Of a stretch of 57,630 bases of DNA, positions 43,390 through 52,613 are shown piece after piece. Where the stretch lies: assembly GCA_035268685.1 (NCBI GenBank), contig DATFKK010000078.1, forward strand, positions 1 to 57,630, read 5' to 3'. Each line of letters opens with the position of its first letter. The first letter of the stretch is position 1. The notes under the pieces were generated by a model. It was not told where the DNA came from. It made no database searches and saw only the letters and a program-made list of their open reading frames with translations. This stretch comes from Candidatus Krumholzibacteriia bacterium. Its GTDB lineage: Bacteria; Krumholzibacteriota; Krumholzibacteriia; JAJRXK01. Made by a program: the position numbers and the translations under genes.

Positions 43390-46300
43390 CTACTTCACGA
43401 GGGTCATCTTGCGTACATCGGTGAAGCCGGGCGCATCGAGACGGAACAGGTACACTCCACTGGCGACCCGACGGCCGGTGTCATCGGTGCCCGGCCAGGT
43501 CACCGTATGCGACCCGAAGGGTAGTTCGCCATCGACCAGCCGGCGTACCTCGCGTCCGCGCAGGTCGTAGATCACCAGCCGCACCCGGCTGTCTCGGGGC
43601 AGGTCGAAGGCGATCGTCGTCGACGGGTTGAAGGGGTTCGGCCAGTTCTGGTCGAGTGCGAAGCGCACGGGAACCACGGTCAGGGCCTGCTCGGGGAGCA
43701 CGGTACTCGATCCACCGTCCACCGCGAGTTCGCCCTCCAGCATCACGGCCTCGGTCAGATCCCGGGTGTCGAGACTGAGTGTCACCGGCCTGGCTCCATC
43801 GGCAACAGCGGGTGCGGCCAGCGCCACCCGGACCTGATCGCCCTCGGCGTGCCAGCGCGACACGCCTGCAGTGCCCGTGGTCACGGTCACGTCGCGGACG
43901 ATCCGAGCCAGCCCTGGCGCTTCGAGTTGCAGCACGAGCGATCGGAGCCCCTCGCCCGCGATGTCCTCGATGTCCAGACTCAGATCGAGACGGCCGTCCG
44001 GTCCGGGGCTGGCCTTCCAGCTCGCGGACGATGGGGCCGAGCGTTCGAAGCGGGGATCGGACCGGTCGATCCGGCCCGTGACGGCCAGCTCGCTGATCAA
44101 CGCGGCATCCTGGGCATCGAGCTCTCCGGACCCGTTCAGGTCGCCGAGTGCGCTCGGCACGCCCCCGAGCGAAGCCGCGCCGACCAGCTGGTCCAGCACC
44201 AGGGCTGCGTCGGCGATCTCGAGGTCACCGTTGCGATCGACGTCGCCCGCCAGCGTCGCTGCGGGAGCCAGCGGGGTGACGACGACGTCACCGAAGGTGG
44301 CGTCGACGTTGTGGGCCAACAGACCGACACCCCCGGCCCGCAGCGCGAACTCGCTGGTCTGGACCACTTCCCAGCTCCAGTCGACCGGCTCGGTCTCGCC
44401 CTCGGCCCAGATCTTGAAGCTGTAGACGGTCACGCCGTCACCGTCCGGAGCGTCGGGCAGCGTTTCGCAGCGCATTCGCATCCAGCTGGTCTGGCCGGGC
44501 TCGACGGCCATCTGTCCGAAGTCGAGGGTCGGGGCCAGCGGAGATCCGAACTCGAGGATCTCTTCCTCGCCCGTTTCCCTGGCGAGCCCGTGATCGATCA
44601 TCTGGTCCCTGTCCCCACGATAGAACTGCAGGGTGGGTCGTTGGGTGGGACCGTCCTCCCAGCGGAGCCAGCCGATGGCGCCGAAGGGCTGGTATCCCCA
44701 CTTGGGCTGGGCGTCCGGCCAGTTGCGGTGCCCGCCCACGACGTGGCCCGTGAATCGCATGAGGAATCCCAACCCCGAGGGACCCGACACGGACGAACCG
44801 TCTTCGACCGAGTGCAGGGTGATGGGGGTGAGAATCTCGTAGTCCTGCCACGACTCCTCGCCGATGAGGAAGATCCGATCATAGCCGACGCGCTGGGTCC
44901 GCAGGCCGATTCCGTCCTGGAACCACTGGCCGTCGACGTACTGCCCGACGTCCTGGGGATCGGTCACGCCGCCCCAGTCCACCGAGTAGGGCAGCGGTGA
45001 CGAGCCCGTCTGGAGGTCCACGTTCACCGTCACCGTGGTCACGTTCCCCAGATCGTTCTCGGCGCGCAACTCGACCGTGTTCGGACCGGATTGGAGACGG
45101 CTGATCGCGATGTCGGCGTTGAAGTCGCCGGTGGCGGCCAGGCGCCGGCTGTCGCCGAACCCGTCGGCCCCGGCTCCCCAATTGAGCGTATCGGGTGGCG
45201 CACTGTTCAGGCTGTAGGTGAGCGAAACGAGGTCGTCGATCGGACTCACGTTGCCCATGACGTTGAAGTCGGGCTGGGCAGGGCCGAGGTGCCCCACACG
45301 CTGGTCGAGGCCGTGCCATACGACGAGCGAAGGAGCATCGGGCGGCGCCATCTGGAAGGTGTCGTCCGGAGTGGAGCCGGAGTTGCCGAGGGTGTCGGTG
45401 GCCGTGATGCTGAAGTTGTAGACGGTACCCGCGCCACCGAGTCCCGTGATCTCGAAGGTGTGCTCGGTGCTCACGGTGGGCGACGCCAACTGCTGGCCGT
45501 AGCTCGGGTCCGGTCCGTAATCGATGACTGCCGTCGACGGCTCGTCGGTCACGCAGGTGACCGTGGCCGTGCCGGCGGTCGGATCGGTCGCGATCTGGAC
45601 GTCGCCGATCTGCGGGGCGACGGTGTCGACCACGTTCTCGTCCTCGGGGACGATCGGGGCGGCGGTGTCGAAGAAGTAGTCGACGACGGTTTCGTAGGCA
45701 GGCGGACTCGTGCCGGCGTTCGCGACGTAGACCCCCGCCAGGCTCGGAGTCAGGCTGCTGCTGAAGCTGAACAACGAGTTCCAGATCTCTCCGTCGGCCG
45801 ACTGCAGGCACTCCCAGTCCGTACCCTGCCGACGCAGGCGCAACCAGATCACTCCGGTGCCTCCGACCACTGCGGTGTCGCCACGAATGTCCGGCGTGTC
45901 CGCGTCGAAGGTGGCGGCGAGCACGCGGAGCTCCGACCCGTCACTGTAGTTGTCGAAGCGGATGTAGTTTCCGGGCGATTCCTCGACCAGGATCCCCTGG
46001 ATCTGGAAGGCGTCGGTGGGGAGGGACTCGAACTTCACTTCGATCTCGAAGTCCGTGTCCGACGCGGACTGCACCACGCGTAGCGACTCGTTGCCGTTCG
46101 TCCACAGGTCGTGTGCGACTCCGCCAGGGATCGACAGCTCGAGGCGTCCAGATGCCTGGACCACGGTTCCGTCACCGAGGGGGTCGATCGTCGTCCAGAG
46201 GTCGGTGTCCAACGCGCCATCGCTGAAGTCGTCGGACACGAGCGGAGACGGGGTGATCGTGTCTCCGGGTGCCGTGAAGAACTGCCCGACGGGCGTCTGC

Positions 46301-49059
46301 TTCCCGTTGCCGGCCTCGTCGGTCGCGGTGATCTGCCAGAAGTAGGTGGTGTCGGGCAGGAGATCGCTCAATTGCACGGCGTGGCCGGTCTGCAGGGTCG
46401 GACTGACGACGCTGCCCAGTTCCAGCGTGGACGTGAGGCCGTAGGCCACCTCCCCGGTCGTCGCTTCGTCGGTCGACCACGAGACGTCGGCCGCGGTGCT
46501 GTCGGTGACGACGGCGAAATCGGTGATCACCGGCGGCGTGGTGTCCTGGAAGATACCGTCGTCTTCCGGGTCGATCGGGGCGGCCGTGTCGAAGAAGTAG
46601 TCGACCACGGCCGTGTGGGCCGGTGCGCCCGGTCCGGAGTTCGCCGCATAGACTCCGGCGAGAGTCGGCGTCACGGACAGATCGAAGGTGCCCACCGAGA
46701 CGAAGGTCGTGCCGTCGACCGAGTAGCTCAGTGTATGGGATGCGTCCACGCGGCGGATCCGGAGCCAGATCGTGTCGGTCACGCCGCTGACCGGAGTGTC
46801 GAGCAACACGCTCGGGACGTCGTCGGCGAAGCTCGCCGCGTACAAACGGACTTCGGTGCCGTCGCTGTAGGCGTCGAAGCGCAAGTAGGTTCCCGTGGCC
46901 TGTTCCAGGAGGATTCCCTGGATCTGGAAGGCCTCGGTGGGAATCGACTCGAACTTCGTCTCGACCTCGAACGAGTTCCCCGTGACCGGTTGCACCACCC
47001 GCAGCGACTCGTTGCCGTTCACCCACAGATCGTGTTCGACGCCTCCGGGCACCGACAGCTCGAGGAGTCCGCCGCTCTGCGTGACGGTACCGTCGCCGAG
47101 CGGATCGACCACGGTCCACAGTGTCGTGTCGAGCCCGGCGCTGCTGAAGTCGTCGGACACCAGGACGGCGGGCAGGCTGTCCAGCGGTGGCGTCGTGAAC
47201 GACGAGACCGGCGACTGCGCAACGTTGCCGGGCTCGTCGGTCGCGGTGATCTGCCAGAAGTACTCCGTGTCGGGCTGCAGACCGACGAAGTCGACCGCGT
47301 GGTCGAGTCTCAACAGCGGACTCGACAGCGTTCCCAGCTCGAGGCCGCTCGTCCGGCCGTAGGCGACCTCGCCGGTGGTCGGCTCGTCGGTCGACCACGA
47401 GAAGGCCACGGCGTCACTGGTCGGTGTGGCCGTCTCCCCGCTGATGACCGGAGGCGTGGTGTCGACCTGCAGGTCGCCGTCCTCGGGGTCGATGGGGGTA
47501 GCGGTGTCGAAGAAGTAGTCGACGGCTGCCGTGTACTCGGGGGCATTGCTGCCCGCGTTGCCCGCGTACACGCCGGCCAGCGCGGGTTCGACCGCCACCG
47601 GATAGGTCCCGACAGCCGTGAAGGACTGGCCGTCGACCGAGTACTCGAAGGTGTAGTCCGGGCCTGTTCGGGTCAGTCGCAGCCACACGGTGTCCAGTCC
47701 CGCGGGCAGCACGATGTTCTGCAGGACCGTGGGCAGGTCGTTCCGCATGTGCGCCAGGAAGAGCCGCAGGTTGACTCCGTTGTGGTAGGTGTCGAAGCGG
47801 AGGTAGTTGCCCGGCGACTCCTCGGCCAGGATTCCCTGGACCTGGTAGGCCATCGTCGGCACCGATTCGAACTTCGCCTCGACCTGGAAGTCGGCCGTGG
47901 GATCCGGTACCGGCTGCACGGCGCGGAGGGCTTCGTTGCCGCTCAACCAGAGGTCGTGGGCGCTCCCCCCCGGAACCGTCAGACGCAGACGCCCGCCGGT
48001 CTGGACGGCAGAGCCGTCACCCAGGGGGTCGACCACGGTCCACACGGCGGAGTCCAGGACTGCCGCGCTGAAATCGTCGGACACGAGCAGGCCGCCGGGA
48101 GGGTCGACGGCCGTCACCGTGACCGGGGCGCTCGTGGTGGAGTCCCCGGCGTCGTCGACGGCCCGCGCGGTGATCTCGTAGGTGGCGGGAGCCGCGGGCG
48201 TCCACGTGGTCTCCCAGGGGGACGCGGTATCGGTCCCGACCAAGGATCCGTCGACGAGGAAGTCCACCGAGCTCACCGTGCCGTCGGAGTCCGACGCGTC
48301 GGCGGCGAGGACGACCGGGTCGCCGGTCGTGATCTGCGAGCCGTCGACCGGAACGGTCACCGTTGCGACCGGAGGGTCGTTGAGCAGGCTGCCGTCCTCG
48401 GGGACGATCGGCGCCGTGGTGTCGAAGAAGTAGTCGACGATGCCGACGAAGGCGGGGCCGGGATCGGCGTTGGCCACGTACACGCCGCCGTGCTCCACCG
48501 GAATCCGATACCGGAACTCGAAGGCCGGGGTCCAGTCCGAGCCGTTCTGCGAATGGGAGAGCTCCCACCGGTCGCCGGCCCGACGCATCCGCAGCCACAG
48601 TTCCGGACTCGTCGTTCGGATCGTCGCGTTGCCGCGCGCAGTCGACGCGAAGGCGTCGATGCTCGCCGCCACGATCCGCAGATCCGATCCATCGTGGTAG
48701 TAGTCGAATCGGAGGTAGTCGTCGGGGCCGGCCTGCACGAAGATGCCCTGGGTCTGGCCGGCCTCGCTGGGGACCGATTCGAACTTCGTCTCGAGTTCGA
48801 AATCGGAATCGTCGATGCGCTGCACCAGGCGCAGGGCCCCGTTGCCGTCGCTCCAGAGATCGCGCGGCGCCCCCGCGGGCACCGACAGGATGAGCTGGCC
48901 GTCGACCTGGTCGACGCTGCCACCACCGATGGGATCGACCACGGTCCACAATCCGTCGTCCAGCTCCGCGGCACTGAAGTCGTCGGACCGCTGTGCCGAT
49001 GCGGGAGTGTGCTGGAACACGAGCCCTGCCGTGAGCAGGGCGAAGATGACTGTACGCAT
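43390..49059 (-). CDS. Giant secreted multidomain protein: 4 x DUF1349-like, Fn3-like, dockerin-like, FlgD-like tail
   Basis: An 1889-residue exported protein (signal MRTVIFALLTAGLVFQHTPASA). Four copies of a concanavalin-like DUF1349 domain (each about 200 residues: VSDDFS...LW, HDLWxNGNESLRVVQ, FExxPTxAFQIQGIL, YLRFD, VDYFFDTAAPI) alternate with an Ig-like domain after copy 1 and three Fn3/phosphatase-N-like domains (WSTDEPTTGEVAYG, TEYFWQITATDEAGN). A LamG-like region follows, then a dockerin-like pair near residue 1600 (DVDRNGDLEIADAALVLDQL, DLNGSGELDAQDAALI). A cohesin/Ig-like domain and the C-terminal FlgD-like domain (NWPNPFNPSTTIAFDLPR ... LVK) complete it. It probably acts as a surface carbohydrate-binding or scaffold protein. 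AGGAACGAG precedes ATG 49059. Confidence 0.9.
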   Translation of the reverse strand: MRTVIFALLTAGLVFQHTPASAQRSDDFSAAELDDGLWTVVDPIGGGSVDQVDGQLILSVPAGAPRDLWSDGNGALRLVQRIDDSDFELETKFESVPSEAGQTQGIFVQAGPDDYLRFDYYHDGSDLRIVAASIDAFASTARGNATIRTTSPELWLRMRRAGDRWELSHSQNGSDWTPAFEFRYRIPVEHGGVYVANADPGPAFVGIVDYFFDTTAPIVPEDGSLLNDPPVATVTVPVDGSQITTGDPVVLAADASDSDGTVSSVDFLVDGSLVGTDTASPWETTWTPAAPATYEITARAVDDAGDSTTSAPVTVTAVDPPGGLLVSDDFSAAVLDSAVWTVVDPLGDGSAVQTGGRLRLTVPGGSAHDLWLSGNEALRAVQPVPDPTADFQVEAKFESVPTMAYQVQGILAEESPGNYLRFDTYHNGVNLRLFLAHMRNDLPTVLQNIVLPAGLDTVWLRLTRTGPDYTFEYSVDGQSFTAVGTYPVAVEPALAGVYAGNAGSNAPEYTAAVDYFFDTATPIDPEDGDLQVDTTPPVISGETATPTSDAVAFSWSTDEPTTGEVAYGRTSGLELGTLSSPLLRLDHAVDFVGLQPDTEYFWQITATDEPGNVAQSPVSSFTTPPLDSLPAVLVSDDFSSAGLDTTLWTVVDPLGDGTVTQSGGLLELSVPGGVEHDLWVNGNESLRVVQPVTGNSFEVETKFESIPTEAFQIQGILLEQATGTYLRFDAYSDGTEVRLYAASFADDVPSVLLDTPVSGVTDTIWLRIRRVDASHTLSYSVDGTTFVSVGTFDLSVTPTLAGVYAANSGPGAPAHTAVVDYFFDTAAPIDPEDDGIFQDTTPPVITDFAVVTDSTAADVSWSTDEATTGEVAYGLTSTLELGSVVSPTLQTGHAVQLSDLLPDTTYFWQITATDEAGNGKQTPVGQFFTAPGDTITPSPLVSDDFSDGALDTDLWTTIDPLGDGTVVQASGRLELSIPGGVAHDLWTNGNESLRVVQSASDTDFEIEVKFESLPTDAFQIQGILVEESPGNYIRFDNYSDGSELRVLAATFDADTPDIRGDTAVVGGTGVIWLRLRRQGTDWECLQSADGEIWNSLFSFSSSLTPSLAGVYVANAGTSPPAYETVVDYFFDTAAPIVPEDENVVDTVAPQIGDVQIATDPTAGTATVTCVTDEPSTAVIDYGPDPSYGQQLASPTVSTEHTFEITGLGGAGTVYNFSITATDTLGNSGSTPDDTFQMAPPDAPSLVVWHGLDQRVGHLGPAQPDFNVMGNVSPIDDLVSLTYSLNSAPPDTLNWGAGADGFGDSRRLAATGDFNADIAISRLQSGPNTVELRAENDLGNVTTVTVNVDLQTGSSPLPYSVDWGGVTDPQDVGQYVDGQWFQDGIGLRTQRVGYDRIFLIGEESWQDYEILTPITLHSVEDGSSVSGPSGLGFLMRFTGHVVGGHRNWPDAQPKWGYQPFGAIGWLRWEDGPTQRPTLQFYRGDRDQMIDHGLARETGEEEILEFGSPLAPTLDFGQMAVEPGQTSWMRMRCETLPDAPDGDGVTVYSFKIWAEGETEPVDWSWEVVQTSEFALRAGGVGLLAHNVDATFGDVVVTPLAPAATLAGDVDRNGDLEIADAALVLDQLVGAASLGGVPSALGDLNGSGELDAQDAALISELAVTGRIDRSDPRFERSAPSSASWKASPGPDGRLDLSLDIEDIAGEGLRSLVLQLEAPGLARIVRDVTVTTGTAGVSRWHAEGDQVRVALAAPAVADGARPVTLSLDTRDLTEAVMLEGELAVDGGSSTVLPEQALTVVPVRFALDQNWPNPFNPSTTIAFDLPRDSRVRLVIYDLRGREVRRLVDGELPFGSHTVTWPGTDDTGRRVASGVYLFRLDAPGFTDVRKMTLVK
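45640..48990 (-). repeat. Four long coding repeats, period about 915 bp
   Basis: Repeat units start at about 48990, 48085, 47160 and 46240 (minus strand), each encoding SDDFS...LWTVVDP. The units are roughly 300-307 codons: one DUF1349-like domain plus a spacer Ig/Fn3 domain. Copies 2-4 are more alike than copy 1, which points to stepwise duplication inside the gene. Confidence 0.85.
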
Positions 49060-49110
49060 GGTGCTCGTTCCTGAAGAGGTCGGGGCGTGACCAGTTCGTG
49101 GACCGCTTTG

Positions 49111-49140
49111 ATTATACCCGGTCGCGGCCCGACTAGCCAA
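49111..49140 (-). promoter_or_regulatory. Promoter of the giant secreted-protein gene
   Basis: On the minus strand there is a perfect TATAAT (49116-49111) preceded, 18 bases upstream, by TTGGCT (49140-49135). It gives a leader of about 45 nt before ATG 49059. A perfect -10 hexamer stands out in this GC-rich sequence. Confidence 0.6.
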
Positions 49141-49395
49141 CCCACCCGGACCGTCTTTTCGGGCGTTTCGGGCCGGTTTCGCGGCCGATTCCGCCCCTCG
49201 ATGGACCACACCGGGGAGCGAGCGGATCGCCTCCGGACACGCCGGACGCACTGTGCAACGACGATCCCCAGGGGAAACACGCGACGCTTTCCCAGCGAAC
49301 AGGATCCAGGGAGCCGTGGACGGCCCGGAATGCGGTGTCCGGAGGCCGGCTCCCCGTGGTTCCCCGGCGGGTCTCGCGGTTCCCCACCTCGTCTT
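49141..49395. other. Intergenic region between divergent genes
   Basis: This is the middle of the 456-bp gap between the giant gene and the sugar operon. Apart from the two flanking promoter candidates I see no gene, repeat or RNA here. Confidence 0.4.
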
Positions 49396-49424
49396 TCGCC
49401 CTTCGCGGAGCCTGTGCTACGATC
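49396..49424 (+). promoter_or_regulatory. Candidate extended -10 promoter of the sugar operon
   Basis: TGC-TACGAT at 49416-49424 is an extended -10 motif; the -35 region (TTCGCC at 49396) is poor. It predicts a leader of about 85 nt before rfbF. Confidence 0.4.
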
Positions 49425-49515
49425 AATCCGCGCTCACCGATTCCCGATCTCCGGAAACCCGTATCCCAGCCGTCGAGCCGCGCCCAGGTCCCGTCGAGCT
49501 CAGGAGCAGAACGAA

Positions 49516-50286
49516 ATGAGAGTGGCGATCCTCGCCGGAGGCAAAGGTACTCGTCTCGCGGAAGAGACGACCGTGCGTCCGAAACCCATGGTCGAGATCG
49601 GCGGGCGGCCGATCCTGTGGCACATCATGAAGCACTACTCACACTACGGGTACAACGAGTTCGTCATCGCGCTCGGGTACCACGGCGAGTACATCAAGCG
49701 CTGGATGCGCGACTACTGTTCGTTGGCCGGTCACATGACGGTCAAGACCAACACCGGGGACGTCCTCACCGTGCAGGACGACCGGCCGGAGTGGACGGTC
49801 CACCTGGTGGAGACCGGCATGGAGACGCAGACCGGAGGACGCATCAAACGACTCAAACCCTGGTTGCCCGACGAGCGCTTCATGCTTACCTGGGGCGACG
49901 GCCTGTCCGACGTGGACCTCGGCCGTCTCCTGGCCTTCCACGAAGGGCACGGCCGGCACGCCACCATGACCTCGGTCCGGCCGCCCGCCCGGTACGGACA
50001 CCTGCAGTTCGAGGGCGACCGGGTCGTACGCTTCACCGAGAAGCCCCAGACCGCCGAGGGCTGGATCAACGGCGCCTTCTTCGTACTCCAACGCGAGGTC
50101 TTCGACTACATCGACGGCGACAGCACCCAGTGGGAGAAGGAGCCCATGGAACGCCTGGCCGACGAGGGACACCTCATGGCCTACAAGCACACCTCCTTCT
50201 GGCAGTGCATGGACACGCTGCGAGAGAAGCACATCCTGACCCAGCTGTGGGACTCGGGAGACGCACCCTGGAAGAGTTGGGAGTAA
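49516..50286 (+). CDS. rfbF: Glucose-1-phosphate cytidylyltransferase
   Basis: A 256-residue nucleotidyltransferase making CDP-glucose from CTP and glucose-1-phosphate. ILAGGKGTRLAEETTVRPKPMVEIGGRPILWHIMKHY is the nucleotide-binding start; MLTWGDGLSDVDL and EGWINGAFFVLQREVFDYI follow the RfbF pattern. CAGGAGC precedes ATG 49516. It is the first gene of a five-gene operon (gaps of 3, 24, 29 and 2 bases). The usual next enzyme, CDP-glucose 4,6-dehydratase, is not in the window. Confidence 0.92.
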   Translation: MRVAILAGGKGTRLAEETTVRPKPMVEIGGRPILWHIMKHYSHYGYNEFVIALGYHGEYIKRWMRDYCSLAGHMTVKTNTGDVLTVQDDRPEWTVHLVETGMETQTGGRIKRLKPWLPDERFMLTWGDGLSDVDLGRLLAFHEGHGRHATMTSVRPPARYGHLQFEGDRVVRFTEKPQTAEGWINGAFFVLQREVFDYIDGDSTQWEKEPMERLADEGHLMAYKHTSFWQCMDTLREKHILTQLWDSGDAPWKSWE

Positions 50287-50289
50287 GAC

Positions 50290-51330
50290 ATGCGCGTTCT
50301 CGTCACCGGACACCTCGGATACATCGGAACGGTCCTCACACCGATGCTCCTGGAGCGGGGCTACGACGTGGTCGGCCTCGACAGCGACCTGTTCCGCGAA
50401 TGCACGTTCGGCGGCGAGATCGCCGACGTGCCGAATCTGGGCTGCGACGTCCGCGACGTCGAGGCCGAACAATTGAAGGGCTTCGACGCGATCCTGCACC
50501 TGGCCGGTCTGTCGAACGATCCGCTGGGTGACTACGATCCCGATCTGACCTACGAGATCAACCACCGTGCTTCGGTGCGCCTGGCGAAATTGGCCAAGGA
50601 GGCCGGCGTGCGTCGCTTCGTCTTCGCCAGCTCGTGCAGCAATTACGGGGGCGCGGGCGACGACTTCCTCGACGAGTCGGCGCACTTCAATCCCGTCACC
50701 CCCTACGGCGAGTCGAAGGTCATGGTCGAGCGTGACGTCACGCCGCTGGCCGACGACACCTTCAGCCCGACCTTCCTCCGCGCCTCGACCGCCTTCGGTC
50801 TGTCGCCGCGGATCCGTTTCGACCTCGTGGTGAACAATCTCACGGCTTGGGCTTTCACCACCGGCAAGGTCATGCTCAAGAGCGACGGCACGCCGTGGCG
50901 TCCGGTGGTGCACGTGTCCGACATCGCGCGGGCCTACATCGCGGTGATCGAGACCGACCTCGAGCTCGTGCACGGCAAGGCCTTCAACGTGGGCCTGACC
51001 ACCGAGAACTACCAGATCCGCGAGCTCGCCGAGATCGTGGGCCAGGTCGTTCCCGACTGCCAGGTCGCCTTCGCCGACGGTGCCGGCCCCGACAAACGGA
51101 ACTACCGGGTCGACTGCAACCTGATCGCCCGTACGCTGCACGCCTACAAGCCGCAATGGACGGCCTGGCGGGGGACCGAGCAACTGTACCTGGCGTACCA
51201 GCAGTACGGGCTGGAGCTCGACGAGTTCGAGGGCAAGCGCTTCAAGCGCATCGACCACGTCAAGAGCCTGATCGACAGCGGAAAGCTCGACGGCAAGTTG
51301 CGCTGGCGTTCGCCGGCCGTCACCGGTTGA
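50290..51330 (+). CDS. NAD-dependent sugar epimerase/dehydratase (extended SDR)
   Basis: A 346-residue extended short-chain dehydrogenase. The NAD-binding start is VLVTGHLGYIGTVLTPML, using GxxGxxG. The catalytic motif YxxxK is YGESK in NPVTPYGESKVMVE, and the nearby Ser is in FASSCSNYGG. RPVVHVSDIARAYI and FNVGLTTENYQIRELAEIV are typical of nucleotide-sugar epimerases. It starts three bases after rfbF. The exact reaction (epimerisation or dehydration of a CDP-sugar) cannot be fixed from the sequence. Confidence 0.9.
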   Translation: MRVLVTGHLGYIGTVLTPMLLERGYDVVGLDSDLFRECTFGGEIADVPNLGCDVRDVEAEQLKGFDAILHLAGLSNDPLGDYDPDLTYEINHRASVRLAKLAKEAGVRRFVFASSCSNYGGAGDDFLDESAHFNPVTPYGESKVMVERDVTPLADDTFSPTFLRASTAFGLSPRIRFDLVVNNLTAWAFTTGKVMLKSDGTPWRPVVHVSDIARAYIAVIETDLELVHGKAFNVGLTTENYQIRELAEIVGQVVPDCQVAFADGAGPDKRNYRVDCNLIARTLHAYKPQWTAWRGTEQLYLAYQQYGLELDEFEGKRFKRIDHVKSLIDSGKLDGKLRWRSPAVTG

Positions 51331-51354
51331 CCCCTTCCCACAGGAGCTCGTGCA

Positions 51355-52584
51355 ATGGCTTCAGCCACGCACACCTGTCGTTCGTGCGGCAGTGCCTCGT
51401 TGGACTCGATCCTCGATCTGGGCGTGACGCCGCTGGCCGACGGCATGCGACGCGACGACCAGCTCTCGAAGCCCGAGCCGACCTTTCCGCTCGAGGTCGT
51501 GTTCTGCCACGACTGCTCGTTGATGCAGATCGACGAGACGGTCGACCCCGAGCTGCTGTTCGCGGCCGACTACCCCTACTTCTCGTCGTTCAGCCGTTAC
51601 CTGCTCGAGCACTCGAAGAAGAACGTCGAGGAACTGATCGAGGCGCGCGGTCTCGGAGCCGGCAGTTTCGTGATCGAGCTGGCGAGCAACGACGGCTATC
51701 TGCTGAAGAACTACGTCGACCACGGGATCCCCGTGCTCGGGATCGATCCCGTGGAGGGTGTGGCCAAGGCCGCCGAGAAGATCGGCGTGCCCACGCGCGT
51801 GGCGTTCTTCGGGGCGACCGTCGGCCGTGAGCTGGCCGAAGAGGGCAAGCGGGCCGACGTCGTGCACGCCAACAACGTGCTGGCCCACGTGGCCGACACC
51901 AACGGTTTCGTGGCCGGCCTGCACCACATCCTGAAGGACGACGGCGTCGGCGTGATCGAGTTCCCCTACGTGCGCGACCTGATCGACCACGTGGAGTTCG
52001 ACACGATCTACCACGAGCACCTGTGCTACTTCTCGGTCACCGCGGTCGACAAGCTGCTGCGGCGCCACGACCTGTACCTGAACGACGTCAAGTGGCTGCC
52101 CATCCACGGCGGCTCACTGCGGCTGTTCGTGCAGCGTTTCGAGGACGTGGGCGACAACGTGAAGCGCATGCTCGCCGAGGAGAAGGAACACGGCGTCGAC
52201 CGTCTGGAGTACTACCGCGACTTCTCCGAGCGTGTGCAGTACCTGCGCGAGTCGCTGCTCGGGCTGCTGAAGGCGCTGAAGGCCGGCGGGAAGACCATCG
52301 CGGCCTACGGAGCGGCGGCGAAGGGCAGCACGCTGATCAACTACGTGGGCATCGGTCCCGACCTCATCGACTGGGTCTGCGATCGCAACGTCCACAAGCA
52401 GGGGCTGTACATGCCCGGCCAGGACGTCCCGATCGTGTCTCCCGACGCCATCCGCGAGAAGAAGCCGGACTACCTGTTGTTGCTCCCCTGGAACCTCGAG
52501 ACCGAGATCGTGGCCCAGGAGAAGGAGTTCCGCGACGCCGGGGGCCGCTTCATCATTCCCGTGCCGGCGCCGCGCATCGTCTGA
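51355..52584 (+). CDS. Sugar C-methyltransferase 1 (NovU/TylC3 type)
   Basis: A 409-residue SAM-dependent C-methyltransferase of the TcaB9/TylC3/NovU kind, which methylates a keto-sugar nucleotide. An N-terminal zinc motif (CRSCGS ... CHDCS) is followed by the SAM domain (VIELASNDGYLLKNY, GIDPVEGVA), the catalytic stretch FDTIYHEHLCYFS with Tyr, Glu and His, and a C-terminal Rossmann-like domain (YGAAAKGSTLINYVGIGPDLIDWVCDRN). CAGGAG precedes ATG 51355. First of three tandem paralogues. Confidence 0.92.
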   Translation: MASATHTCRSCGSASLDSILDLGVTPLADGMRRDDQLSKPEPTFPLEVVFCHDCSLMQIDETVDPELLFAADYPYFSSFSRYLLEHSKKNVEELIEARGLGAGSFVIELASNDGYLLKNYVDHGIPVLGIDPVEGVAKAAEKIGVPTRVAFFGATVGRELAEEGKRADVVHANNVLAHVADTNGFVAGLHHILKDDGVGVIEFPYVRDLIDHVEFDTIYHEHLCYFSVTAVDKLLRRHDLYLNDVKWLPIHGGSLRLFVQRFEDVGDNVKRMLAEEKEHGVDRLEYYRDFSERVQYLRESLLGLLKALKAGGKTIAAYGAAAKGSTLINYVGIGPDLIDWVCDRNVHKQGLYMPGQDVPIVSPDAIREKKPDYLLLLPWNLETEIVAQEKEFRDAGGRFIIPVPAPRIV

Positions 52585-52613
52585 CCGACCCGAATCGCGA
52601 GGAATCGAATTCC

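Noticed and set aside
46111-49074. 987-codon plus-strand frame opposite the giant secreted protein
   Set aside because: It is the antisense of the repeat domains; its own apparent repeats are only the mirror of the DUF1349 repeats.
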